From an uncultured Campylobacter sp. (GTDB taxonomy: Bacteria; Campylobacterota; Campylobacteria; Campylobacterales; Campylobacteraceae), in contig NZ_CALIBB010000311.1 of NCBI RefSeq assembly GCF_938045595.1, positions 1-5,568 of the forward strand: 5,568 nt of DNA, given 5' to 3'. Under the pieces are notes generated by a model. The model saw only the letters and a list, made by a program, of their open reading frames with translations, did no database searches and was not told the DNA's origin. How positions within the stretch are numbered: position 1 is the first letter of the stretch; each line of letters begins with the position of its first letter. Position numbers and translations under genes: made by a program. This document shows positions 1 to 5,229 of this stretch, one piece after another.

Positions 1-603
1 CATGCGTTTAAATTTATAGAGGTAGCTTTGCGGCTTGGGCGCATCCCAAAAAATATGCGCCAAGGTTTGATAAATAAGCTTAAGAGCCCCCAGCGCGTCG
101 TTGGGTACCGCCTCGCCGTCGCAAAAATAACTAATCCGCCCGTCGCTTACGTATCCGAACGCCACGGCTTTCGTGCGCGCGGGCTCCAGCTCGCTCATCG
201 CGATGTTTCCGCAATATACGGCGTTTTTATCCGCCGCGACGTTGGAGCGGTAGCCGGAGCCGAAATCCAAAACCCGAAAGCTCGCCGCGTCCGCGCCCGG
301 TATCGCAAAATAGCCCGCACCCACCACGAGGGCGTAAATTTCGCCATCTTTTTTATAAAAATCGCTGTATTTGATCTGCTCTTGCGGCGAGTAGTCGTCT
401 GCGGAATTTATAACCGCAAACAGAGCGAGCACGCTAAAAGCCGCAAATACAAATGTCGCGCCAAGCGCGATCTTGCGCCAAAGCGGCATGCCCCGAGGCG
501 CGTCTCGCACCGGCTTACGATCTGCTTCTACCTTGCGCGCCCTAGCTTTGCGCTTCTTTTGCGCGCGCTCATCCTTTGGCTCTTGCGTAAAATCCTCATA
601 CAT
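1..603 (-). CDS. DKNYY-family membrane-anchored protein, 3' end outside window
   Basis: The minus frame is open for 201 codons from ATG at 603 to the left edge with no stop, so the C-terminus is missing. The start is supported by a GAGG ribosome site about 6 bases upstream. Residues 1-43 are strongly charged (many Lys, Arg, Glu), residues about 45-65 form one hydrophobic segment (GATFVFAAFSVLALFAVI), and the rest is soluble. With the positive-inside rule this predicts a cytoplasmic N-terminus and an extracytoplasmic body. Residues 103-132 fit the DKNYY repeat pattern: GADAASFRVLD, then a Tyr, then DKNAVYCGN with the D-K-N-x-V-Y core at 125-130. The family has no established activity; members are found in Gram-negative bacteria, often as tandem repeats. 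Only one clear repeat is visible here, and more may lie beyond the edge. The plus-strand frame over the same DNA is longer than expected by chance only because the DNA is GC-rich; it shows no protein family signature. Confidence 0.75.
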   Translation of the reverse strand, partial: MYEDFTQEPKDERAQKKRKARARKVEADRKPVRDAPRGMPLWRKIALGATFVFAAFSVLALFAVINSADDYSPQEQIKYSDFYKKDGEIYALVVGAGYFAIPGADAASFRVLDFGSGYRSNVAADKNAVYCGNIAMSELEPARTKAVAFGYVSDGRISYFCDGEAVPNDALGALKLIYQTLAHIFWDAPKPQSYLYKFKRM

Positions 604-649
604 CTTTTGCCTCAAATTTAATCTCGCCGCAGATTGCGCGGCACTTGAA

Positions 650-655
650 ATTGTA
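650..655 (-). promoter_or_regulatory. Putative -10 box for the DKNYY gene
   Basis: TACAAT on the minus strand, about 47 bases before the ATG at 603. No recognisable -35, as is usual for Campylobacter sigma-70 promoters. The predicted leader would begin near 643 and contains a short 5-bp GCCGC/GCGGC stem at 626-642. Confidence 0.35.
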
Positions 656-766
656 CAAAAGCGCGGCTAAATTTATGAAATTTAACGCTACGGACAAATT
701 CTAATTTAACTCTTTGCGGCGCTAATTTATTTTACGAATGCCACAAAATCTCTGGCAAATTTTAAT

Positions 767-1105
767 TCAAAGCGCTTCGTAACCGCACGGAATCGGCGCC
801 GTAACGCTTGCAAACACAAAATCCTCATCGCCCGTATTTTTCATACCGTGGCACTCTCCGCTTTTGGAAATGATTAGATCGCCCGCACAGATCGGCACCT
901 CCTCGCCCTTGCTCGGATAAAACACGCCGCGTCCGCTTAAGCAGATCCACACGTCATCGCCGTCTGGGTGAATATGCGGCGCTACGACCTGGCCGCGTTT
1001 GACGATCCAAACCGCGCCGCAAGTGGCCTCCGTAGTAAAAAATGTCGTTTTTACGGCTCGCTCATCGCTACAAATAGCATCTTTTATATGAAAAATTCTT
1101 TGCAT
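767..1105 (-). CDS. Small single-domain cupin protein
   Basis: A 112-residue protein. The frame stays open upstream to 1234, but ATG at 1105 is chosen because AAGGAG lies just upstream with good spacing, and because the N-terminal extension is basic and unlike a cupin. Cupin motif 1 is visible as G38-(x5)-H44-x-H46 followed by PDGDDVWICLSGRG (47-60); an Asp (50 or 51) stands where the usual metal-binding Glu is found. Motif 2 is P71-x3-G75-D76 through H86-x3-N90. The ligands H44, H46 and H86 suggest a bound divalent metal. Cupins of this size include isomerases, dioxygenases and sugar or small-molecule binding proteins, so the substrate cannot be assigned. The gene stands alone on the minus strand, with about 160 bases to the DKNYY gene downstream. 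Stop is TGA at 767-769. Confidence 0.85.
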   Translation of the reverse strand: MQRIFHIKDAICSDERAVKTTFFTTEATCGAVWIVKRGQVVAPHIHPDGDDVWICLSGRGVFYPSKGEEVPICAGDLIISKSGECHGMKNTGDEDFVFASVTAPIPCGYEAL

Positions 1106-1149
1106 TTTCTCTCCTTGAAGTTCACCGCATCCGGCGCGGTTTTGGCGGA

Positions 1150-1155
1150 ATTTTA
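1150..1155 (-). promoter_or_regulatory. Putative extended -10 box for the cupin gene
   Basis: TAAAAT on the minus strand preceded by TGC, giving the extended -10 form TGnTAAAAT. It lies about 44 bases before the chosen ATG and predicts a leader of about 38 bases. This placement inside the longer open frame also supports the shorter cupin start. The hexamer is part of one dispersed GAATTTTA octamer. Confidence 0.4.
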
Positions 1156-1336
1156 GCATTCTTTTCGTGCAGCGAAAGTGAAATTTCAAGCGCCAAACTC
1201 GCAACGTAACCTTAAATAAAAATTTTAAATTCACATTTTACTGTGCGATTTTTTTGGAGGATTGAAGATCGCATCTAAAAGTAAGAGGCGCATAAGCATG
1301 GTATTTGCGGATAGAATTTCGGCTTTAATTTAAGAC

Positions 1337-1353
1337 GGAATTTTAAAAATTCC
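1337..1353. repeat. Near-perfect 17-base dyad
   Basis: GGAATTTT, one central A, then AAAATTCC: two perfectly complementary 8-base arms. As RNA the one-base loop would not fold well at the tip, so an AT-rich protein-binding site or chance is as likely as a hairpin. It contains one copy of the dispersed octamer GAATTTTA. Confidence 0.35.
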
Positions 1354-1387
1354 TCTAAATTTAAAACTGCTCTGCTAGATAAATTTA

Positions 1388-1501
1388 TTAAATTTGATAT
1401 GAGCTTTGCTTACGCGCTTTTGCCACCCAGCTTAAAGCCAAATCGTAGCTTTTATCAAAAACCTCGCATGGCGCAGACTTTACGGCAAGCTCCAAGTCGG
1501 T
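1388..1501 (-). pseudogene. Possible C-terminal gene remnant, no start
   Basis: A 37-codon open stretch on the minus strand, bounded upstream by an in-frame TAA (1502-1504) and ended by TAA (1388-1390). Its composition looks protein-like rather than spacer-like (it includes DLELAVKSAPCEVFDKSYD and then ALSWVAKARK), with no usable start codon near its beginning. It could be the tail of a gene broken by frameshift or deletion next to luxS. I do not recognise a family, and chance is a serious alternative. Confidence 0.2.
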
Positions 1502-1628
1502 TTATAAATAGATGCTACCTCCGGCTTGTTTTAGCAGATACGCATTTTTGCGCCTCGAATTTTTGCACATTTTACGATAATGTTTTTATAGCGCGTAACA
1601 TACTGATCACGAGCCGAGCGGGAGTTCA

Positions 1629-1661
1629 AAGAGATAGCGTTAGAATTTTGCACTATCTCTT
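1629..1661 (-). terminator. Hairpin just after luxS, possible terminator without U-tract
   Basis: AAGAGATAG and CTATCTCTT are perfect complements at the two ends, extended inward by one G-U wobble and one G-C pair, with an 11-base AT-rich loop. It lies 12 bases beyond the luxS stop in the direction of transcription. The sequence after it on the minus strand (TTGAACTCCC) lacks a run of T, so it is not a canonical intrinsic terminator; it may instead protect the mRNA 3' end. Confidence 0.4.
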
Positions 1662-1672
1662 AAATTTCAAAA

Positions 1673-2176
1673 CTATTTTATCTTGCTTGGATCCAGCGCA
1701 ATCTCGTCGTTTTTGATCACGCCGATACCCTTATTTAGCACATTTTGCGCGATCTGTTTAGCTTCTGCTAGCGAGTGCATCGCGAAAGTGCCGCACTGAA
1801 ATTTATTCAGTTCGGGGATCTCTGCTTGAGAGCCCACGCCCAAAATATCCTTCATACTCGTGCTCCACGCCGCCGCGACAGCACTCTCGCTAGGCGCGCC
1901 GATCACGCTCATATAAAAGCCCGTGCGACACCCCATCGGCGAGATGTCGATGATCTCGATGTCCGCGCTATTTAGATGCTCGCGCATGAAGCCCGCGAAA
2001 AGATGCTCCAGCGTGTGGGTGCCGCGCTCGCTCATAATCTCTAAATTCGGACGGCAAAACCGCAGATCATAGACGCTGATTTTATCGCCGCTTTTGGTGC
2101 GCATGCTCTTTGCGAGCCGCACGCCAGGGGCATTCATGCGGGTATGATCGACCTTAAAACTATCTAACAATGGCAT
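1673..2176 (-). CDS. luxS: S-ribosylhomocysteine lyase LuxS
   Basis: LuxS cleaves S-ribosylhomocysteine to homocysteine and 4,5-dihydroxy-2,3-pentanedione, the precursor of autoinducer AI-2, in the cytoplasm as part of the activated methyl cycle. The 167-residue product has full family length, starting MPLLDSFKVDHTRM. The metal-binding motif HTLEH is at 54-58 (H54, H58, with the catalytic Glu at 57); the third ligand Cys128 is in FQCGTF; the catalytic Cys83 is in SPMGCRTGFY. All key residues are present, so the enzyme should be active. The start has AAGGAG about 6 bases upstream. It is transcribed alone, divergent from the tautomerase gene; no pfs, lsr or methionine-cycle gene is visible in the window. 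A hairpin follows the stop. Confidence 0.98.
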   Translation of the reverse strand: MPLLDSFKVDHTRMNAPGVRLAKSMRTKSGDKISVYDLRFCRPNLEIMSERGTHTLEHLFAGFMREHLNSADIEIIDISPMGCRTGFYMSVIGAPSESAVAAAWSTSMKDILGVGSQAEIPELNKFQCGTFAMHSLAEAKQIAQNVLNKGIGVIKNDEIALDPSKIK

Positions 2177-2204
2177 ATTTTCTCCTTAAATTCAGATCAC
2201 GGCG

Positions 2205-2210
2205 ATTTTA
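2205..2210 (-). promoter_or_regulatory. Putative -10 box for luxS
   Basis: TAAAAT on the minus strand, 28 bases before the luxS ATG, predicting a leader of about 20 bases that carries the AAGGAG site. It sits in the 106-base divergent spacer shared with the tautomerase gene. Confidence 0.4.
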
Positions 2211-2253
2211 ACATAAAATTTCGCACTTTCAGGCGCACAGACGAAATTTTAGT

Positions 2254-2259
2254 TACAAT
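2254..2259 (+). promoter_or_regulatory. Putative -10 box for the tautomerase gene
   Basis: TACAAT preceded by a T-rich stretch (GAAATTTTAGT), 23 bases before the ATG. The leader would be about 17 bases and carries AAGGAG. The two divergent -10 boxes are 43 bases apart, so both promoters may share regulatory sites. Confidence 0.4.
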
Positions 2260-2282
2260 TACGTTTATTTTAAGGAGAATTA

Positions 2283-2492
2283 ATGCCCTACATAAACGTC
2301 AAAATCACTAAAGAGCGCGGCGGCTTAAGTCGCGAACAAAAAGCAAGGCTCGTAAAAGACCTCACCGACGCCCTCGTAGCCGTGCTGGGCAGGGGCGAGA
2401 AAACTACGGTCGTTACGATAGACGAAATATCCACTGACGACTACGCGATCGGCGGACGGCTAGTAAGCGAAATTAGGGAGCGGCAGAGCTAA
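2283..2492 (+). CDS. DmpI-type 4-oxalocrotonate tautomerase family protein
   Basis: A 69-residue member of the tautomerase superfamily, small proteins that assemble as hexamers and use the N-terminal proline, exposed after Met removal, as catalytic base. The product begins MPYINVKI, so Pro-1 is present; the conserved REQK after the first strand, VTIDEI and the YAIGG turn are all recognisable. From memory it aligns well with H. pylori HP0924 (annotated DmpI), which also has the two-residue insertion after the first strand. The position of Arg39 of Pseudomonas 4-OT appears to be Val here, so the classical 4-oxalocrotonate reaction is not assured and the physiological substrate is unknown. AAGGAG lies 6 bases before the ATG. 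It is a single gene divergent from luxS, followed by an AT-rich spacer. Confidence 0.9.
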   Translation: MPYINVKITKERGGLSREQKARLVKDLTDALVAVLGRGEKTTVVTIDEISTDDYAIGGRLVSEIRERQS

Positions 2493-2813
2493 GCTCGCGC
2501 GTCAGATTAAATTTGAAAAGCTAAATTTTAGAATTTTAAAATTTTCAAGCGAAATTTTACGTGGCAGGCTCCGCTTCCAAGGGAATAAAATTTGCGATAA
2601 TCCCCGCTTGCAAGATGAAATTTTACGCTAAATTCCATGCTGTAAAATTCAAAAAACCAACCGAGCGGAAATTTTAAAGCGGGTCTAATGGTAAAATTCT
2701 TTGAAAAATCGACAAGATAGAATTTATGCAAATTTCAAAATCTTACTAGATAAAATTTAAGTCTTGCAAGTTTAAAATTTCGCAAAATATAAATAGATGG
2801 TATTCTTAGCGAA
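2493..2813. other. AT-rich spacer with repeated words, no gene
   Basis: This stretch separates the convergent ends of the tautomerase and YhbP genes. It is built largely from repeated words: GAAATTTTACG at 2551 and 2617, the octamer TAAAATTC or its complement at 2531, 2643 and 2692, and CTTGCAAG at 2607 and 2763. An open frame on the minus strand (2528-2731) only translates these words into repeated KFY/KFH and has no ribosome site. An AT-only 8-bp stem at 2523-2544 is the only hairpin near the tautomerase stop, and there is no clear intrinsic terminator. Confidence 0.65.
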
Positions 2814-3227
2814 TTAGCGTTCCCAAATTAGCTTTTTGCCGAAAGTTAGAGTATTATCGGTCATTTTCATCCAATCGATTCTAATCGTAAAAAAATCAGT
2901 CTCCATCGCGCGCGCAAACGGGAAGCGCTTAAGATATAGCGAGGTTTCGCGCTCATCCGCGCTACGGATATGGCCGCAAATCTGCACGCCTTTGATCCTA
3001 CCTACAAATTTCGTATCCAGTGCGACCGTAGCCGCAACTCCGCGGTTGGCAAAGACTGCTTTGATATGCTCGGAGTCGCTCGCGCTTGCGATGATGAGCT
3101 CCTTATTTTGCGGATCGTAGGCATAAAATGTACTGCAGCAATATGGCAGATTATTGCGCAAAACTCCGAGAGATAGGAGTTTCATCCTGCCTAAAAACTC
3201 GTCGAATTTATCCTGAGCGGCACACAT
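2814..3227 (-). CDS. YhbP/UPF0306 family protein (pyridoxamine-phosphate-oxidase-like fold)
   Basis: A 137-residue cytoplasmic protein. ATG at 3227 is chosen over the upstream TTG at 3257 because AAGGAGG lies 6 bases before it, and because the TTG would fall inside the likely promoter. The second half carries the pattern of E. coli YhbP as I remember it: RIKGVQICGHIR (77-88), RFPFARAM (101-108) and TDNTLTFGKKLIW (123-135). This family has the split beta-barrel fold of pyridoxamine 5'-phosphate oxidase and probably binds a flavin or related cofactor; no reaction is established. The central part (about 43-75) shows alternating strands typical of the barrel. Three Cys occur close to the N-terminal third (2, 30, 31). 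The gene is divergent from dut with closely packed promoters. Confidence 0.85.
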   Translation of the reverse strand: MCAAQDKFDEFLGRMKLLSLGVLRNNLPYCCSTFYAYDPQNKELIIASASDSEHIKAVFANRGVAATVALDTKFVGRIKGVQICGHIRSADERETSLYLKRFPFARAMETDFFTIRIDWMKMTDNTLTFGKKLIWER

Positions 3228-3248
3228 TTTAAGCCTCCTTTTTGCTAA

Positions 3249-3254
3249 ATTATA
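3249..3254 (-). promoter_or_regulatory. Putative -10 box for the YhbP gene
   Basis: Perfect consensus TATAAT on the minus strand, 22 bases before the chosen ATG, giving a leader of about 15 bases that is almost entirely ribosome site. Confidence 0.5.
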
Positions 3255-3275
3255 CAATGATTTTCTTTTATTAGC

Positions 3276-3281
3276 TATAAT
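3276..3281 (+). promoter_or_regulatory. Putative -10 box for dut
   Basis: Perfect consensus TATAAT after TTAGC, with a T-rich run (TTTTCTTTTATT) upstream as in Campylobacter sigma-70 promoters. The predicted transcript starts near 3288 and has AGGAG at 3296-3300, 7 bases before the ATG. Only 21 bases separate it from the opposite-strand -10 box. Confidence 0.55.
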
Positions 3282-3307
3282 CGCGAGCCAAAATTAGGAG
3301 AATTTTT

Positions 3308-3997
3308 ATGGAAAATTATAAAAAAGTAAAAGAGATGTTTTTGATGCAGCAAGCCCTAAACGACGAAACAAATGGCGTGGGCTGGGAGGACGGCTATACA
3401 AAAAACGGCAAACTTATCAACTGGAAGCGCTGCATTTATATGGAATGCGCAGAGCTCATCGATAGCTTTGCGTGGAAGCATTGGAAAAATATCTCTGCAG
3501 CGCCGGACGTGAATAATATCGTCATCGAGATCGTTGATATTTGGCACTTCGTGATGAGCTATATTTTAGAACAATATTACGGCAGCAAAGACATCGACCA
3601 CATCGTAAGCGATGTCACGGCAGTAAGCGGATTTGCAGAGTTTAGCTCCTACGCCTACGACGTGCGCGAATACAGCATCTACGAGATCGTAAACGACATC
3701 GAGCTCATAATCCACGAAACGAGCGGCTTTGAGCTGCAAATCGGCGAGCTACTGACCGATTTTTTTCGCGTGGCGATTAAATGCGGAGTGAGCTTAGACA
3801 TACTTTTTGCCAAATATATCGGTAAAAACGTGCTAAATAAATTCCGCCAAAATAACGGCTACAAAGAGGGCAGCTACCGCAAAATCTGGGGAGACCTTGA
3901 AGATAACGAGGTGCTAATCGAGGTGCTATCAAAAGGCACAGTAAGCGCAAACGAAATTTACGAGCAATTGCAAAAGATCTACGACGCGACGAAGTAA
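3308..3997 (+). CDS. dut: Dimeric dUTPase (all-alpha NTP pyrophosphohydrolase)
   Basis: Hydrolyses dUTP to dUMP and pyrophosphate, keeping uracil out of DNA and supplying dUMP for thymidylate synthesis. The 229-residue product belongs to the dimeric, all-helical, Mg-dependent class and not to the common trimeric beta class. The metal-binding residues are visible: E46 and E49 in YMECAELIDS (44-53), and E74 and D77 in IEIVDIWHF (73-81). The N-terminal LNDETNG...W..GYT block and the C-terminal block GKNVLNKFRQNNGYKEGSY (172-190), which contacts nucleotide in the family, match the C. jejuni dUTPase as I remember it. Length is normal for that enzyme and no key residue is missing. The start follows AGGAG. 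The gene seems to be transcribed alone from a promoter back-to-back with that of the YhbP gene. In C. jejuni I recall an integral membrane protein gene just after dut, as here. Confidence 0.96.
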   Translation: MENYKKVKEMFLMQQALNDETNGVGWEDGYTKNGKLINWKRCIYMECAELIDSFAWKHWKNISAAPDVNNIVIEIVDIWHFVMSYILEQYYGSKDIDHIVSDVTAVSGFAEFSSYAYDVREYSIYEIVNDIELIIHETSGFELQIGELLTDFFRVAIKCGVSLDILFAKYIGKNVLNKFRQNNGYKEGSYRKIWGDLEDNEVLIEVLSKGTVSANEIYEQLQKIYDATK

Positions 3998-4165
3998 AGT
4001 CATGGATTTGCTTGCGAAATTTATCTTTAAGATTTTAAAATTCCATCTATAAAATTTCGGCATGCGAATTTTAAAAAAGGGCTTTGATTTGGAATTCTGC
4101 AATTTTGTGCCTGAAATTTTACGCAGTGCCAGCTTATTTATAAGAGGTAAAATTCCGCGTAGTAA

Positions 4166-4181
4166 GCAAATAAATATTTGC
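4166..4181. promoter_or_regulatory. Operator-like dyad GCAAATA-AA-TATTTGC
   Basis: Two perfect 7-base inverted half-sites with a 2-base spacer, about 100 bases upstream of the predicted promoter of the downstream gene. The tight spacing suits binding by a dimeric regulator better than an RNA hairpin. The regulator is unknown, and a chance dyad in AT-rich DNA is possible. Confidence 0.3.
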
Positions 4182-4280
4182 AACAGGTAAAAACCAAGCT
4201 AGATCTGGCCTCTTTTTACACACTATAAATGAGCAAATTAAACGCGGGGATGGCGAGCGATCAAAGCATAAATTTCGTAT

Positions 4281-4286
4281 TATAAT
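4281..4286 (+). promoter_or_regulatory. Putative -10 box for the EI24-family gene
   Basis: Consensus TATAAT after TTCGTAT. Transcription would begin about 4292-4294, giving a leader of about 120 bases before the membrane-protein ATG, unusually long compared with the other genes here. Confidence 0.45.
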
Positions 4287-4291
4287 GCGAG

Positions 4292-4393
4292 ATGAGCCGG
4301 CTAAAGCAAGAGATTGCGCCAAGTGAGCGGATTGATGAGGCGGGGTGCGGCAGCCAAATTACTCAGCTCAAATTCCGTCGCAAAAGTCGCTAA
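4292..4393 (+). CDS. Possible 33-residue leaderless ORF upstream of the EI24 gene
   Basis: ATG at 4292 falls almost exactly where transcription from the TATAAT box should start, so it could be translated as a leaderless message; there is no ribosome site before it. The product starts MSRLKQEIAPSERIDEAGCG, is polar and ends with a basic cluster (KFRRKSR). It stops at TAA 4391-4393, 22 bases before the ATG of the membrane protein and in another frame. It may be a leader peptide, the 5' stub of a lost gene, or noise. No family recognised. Confidence 0.25.
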   Translation: MSRLKQEIAPSERIDEAGCGSQITQLKFRRKSR

Positions 4394-4415
4394 AATAACG
4401 CAAATAGGAGCATAC

Positions 4416-5156
4416 ATGGGTAGAATTTTTAATTTGGCAAAGCAGGATTTTTTTACGCGAAAGTTCATTTTGCTCTCGCTATTGCCGCTTGTGTGCTCGA
4501 TCATAATATTAGGCACGCTCGCATTTTTCGGCGGCAAAGAGCTTTTTGACGCGCTTTCGCAGGGCGCGCAAAGCGGCGATTTTAGCTTCTTGGACGAGCA
4601 GCGCTTCCCAATAATTGCAAAAATTCTAAGTTTTGCTGCTACGAAGTGGATTATCGGCGCGATTTTTTCGGTGTTTGCCAGCTTCGCGGTGCTGATGCTT
4701 AGCGTGTTTTGTGCGCTTATCATCGCAGCCTTTTTGACACCCGCAGTCACCAAAGAGATCAACGCGCGCCACTACCACCTAAGCCGCGCGGACGAAGCGA
4801 GCACGGCGCGAGTGCTAAAGCTGATGAGCGTTGAAATTTTAAAATTTTTAGCGATTTTATTTATCTGTTCGGTGCTTTTGTTCGTACCGGTAATAAATTT
4901 ATTCATAATCAATGTGCCGTTTTTTTATATCTATTACAAGCTGGTTCTAATCGACGTCGCTTCAAACGCGTTAAGCGCCAAAAGCTTCGAGCGCTCTTAT
5001 AGAATGGGCGGCGGATATAAATTTGCTCTAAGCGCTTTTATTTTTTATCTGCTGTGTTTGATCCCGCTGGTAGGATTATTTTTCCAGCTATTTTTCATCA
5101 TCTTTTTGACGCACATAGTGTTGATAGACGAAAGCGCCCGCAATAAAAATCGCTAA
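4416..5156 (+). CDS. EI24/CysZ-type integral membrane protein
   Basis: A 246-residue inner-membrane protein. The frame is open upstream to a TTG at 4314, but ATG at 4416 is chosen because AGGAG lies 5 bases before it and the preceding 34 codons do not look like the family. Hydrophobic segments lie at about 17-39, 77-109, 141-176 (long enough for two passes) and 201-236. The soluble loop FLTPAVTKEINARHY (106-120) between the second and third hydrophobic blocks, and the SFERSYRMGGGYKFALS region (190-206), fit the EI24 domain family, which includes the E. coli sulfate permease CysZ. No sulfur-assimilation gene is near, so sulfate transport should not be assumed; in Campylobacter such proteins are usually annotated only as EI24-domain or integral membrane protein. 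It follows dut in the same direction after a long spacer with its own promoter. Confidence 0.85.
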   Translation: MGRIFNLAKQDFFTRKFILLSLLPLVCSIIILGTLAFFGGKELFDALSQGAQSGDFSFLDEQRFPIIAKILSFAATKWIIGAIFSVFASFAVLMLSVFCALIIAAFLTPAVTKEINARHYHLSRADEASTARVLKLMSVEILKFLAILFICSVLLFVPVINLFIINVPFFYIYYKLVLIDVASNALSAKSFERSYRMGGGYKFALSAFIFYLLCLIPLVGLFFQLFFIIFLTHIVLIDESARNKNR

Positions 5157-5172
5157 AGATTAACTAAAATCA

Positions 5173-5195
5173 ATGAAAAATTTTGAAATTTTCAT
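5173..5195 (+). terminator. Weak AT-rich hairpin after the EI24 gene
   Basis: ATGAAAA and TTTTCAT form a 7-bp stem with a 9-base loop, beginning 17 bases after the stop. The stem is AT-rich and not followed by a T-run, so terminator function is doubtful. It directly abuts the likely -10 box of the next gene. Confidence 0.2.
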
Positions 5196-5200
5196 AAAAT
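5195..5200 (+). promoter_or_regulatory. Putative -10 box for the small zinc-ribbon gene
   Basis: TAAAAT after a T-rich stretch, 30 bases before the ATG. The leader would be about 23 bases with AAGGA at 5220-5224. Confidence 0.3.
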
Positions 5201-5229
5201 AGTGCGAAATTTTTTAAGAAAGGATTTCT

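Larger units (their letters stand above)
1106..1672. other. Spacer of about 570 bases between cupin and luxS, no convincing gene
   Basis: The right half (1399-1672) is GC-moderate and could be decayed coding DNA, but no frame is convincing. The plus frame 1399-1716 has no recognisable ribosome site, ends antisense to the luxS 3' end, and its product looks like no known family. The left half is AT-rich and holds the cupin promoter, a 17-base dyad (1337-1353), a 15-base dyad (1381-1395) and two dispersed copies of the octamer GAATTTTA. Confidence 0.6.
3998..4415. other. Spacer of about 420 bases between dut and the EI24 gene
   Basis: The first part (to about 4160) is AT-rich and again made of repeated words: octamer copies at 4036, 4066 and 4148, and a 13-base TGAAATTTTACGC at 4112 identical to one at 2616. 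After it come the dyad at 4166-4181, a GGCCTCTTTTT run near 4207, and a consensus -10 box at 4281. The last 120 bases are richer in GC and contain a possible short ORF. A 16-codon ORF at 4002-4052 is composed of the repeat words and has no good ribosome site. No clear terminator for dut is seen. Confidence 0.6.

Noticed and set aside
28..621. Plus-strand open frame of 197 codons
   Set aside because: It is antisense to the DKNYY gene, which has a ribosome site, a membrane anchor and a family motif. The plus product is Arg/His-rich, with no domain and no ribosome site, as expected of the reverse of GC-rich coding DNA.
1262..1336. GGAGG followed by TTG and 24 codons on the plus strand
   Set aside because: Only one base separates GGAGG from the TTG, which is too close to act as its ribosome site; the peptide has no distinguishing features.
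1399..1716. Plus-strand open frame of 105 codons
   Set aside because: It has no recognisable ribosome site, runs antisense into the luxS 3' end, and matches no family.
2528..2731. Minus-strand 67-codon frame rich in KFY/KFH
   Set aside because: It is a translation of repeated GTAAAATTC/GAAATTTTAC spacer words, with no ribosome site.
4002..4052. 16-codon ORF for a hydrophobic, basic peptide after dut, considered as a small toxin
   Set aside because: Its residues come from spacer repeat words, the ribosome site is poor, and no antitoxin RNA or partner gene is visible.
3929..4322. Minus-strand frames of 84 and 62 codons after dut
   Set aside because: They overlap the dut 3' end or the EI24 promoter antisense, contain the same repeat-word peptides, and lack ribosome sites.
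4301..4762. Minus-strand frame of 153 codons
   Set aside because: It is antisense to the EI24-type membrane protein, whose ribosome site and hydrophobic pattern are convincing.
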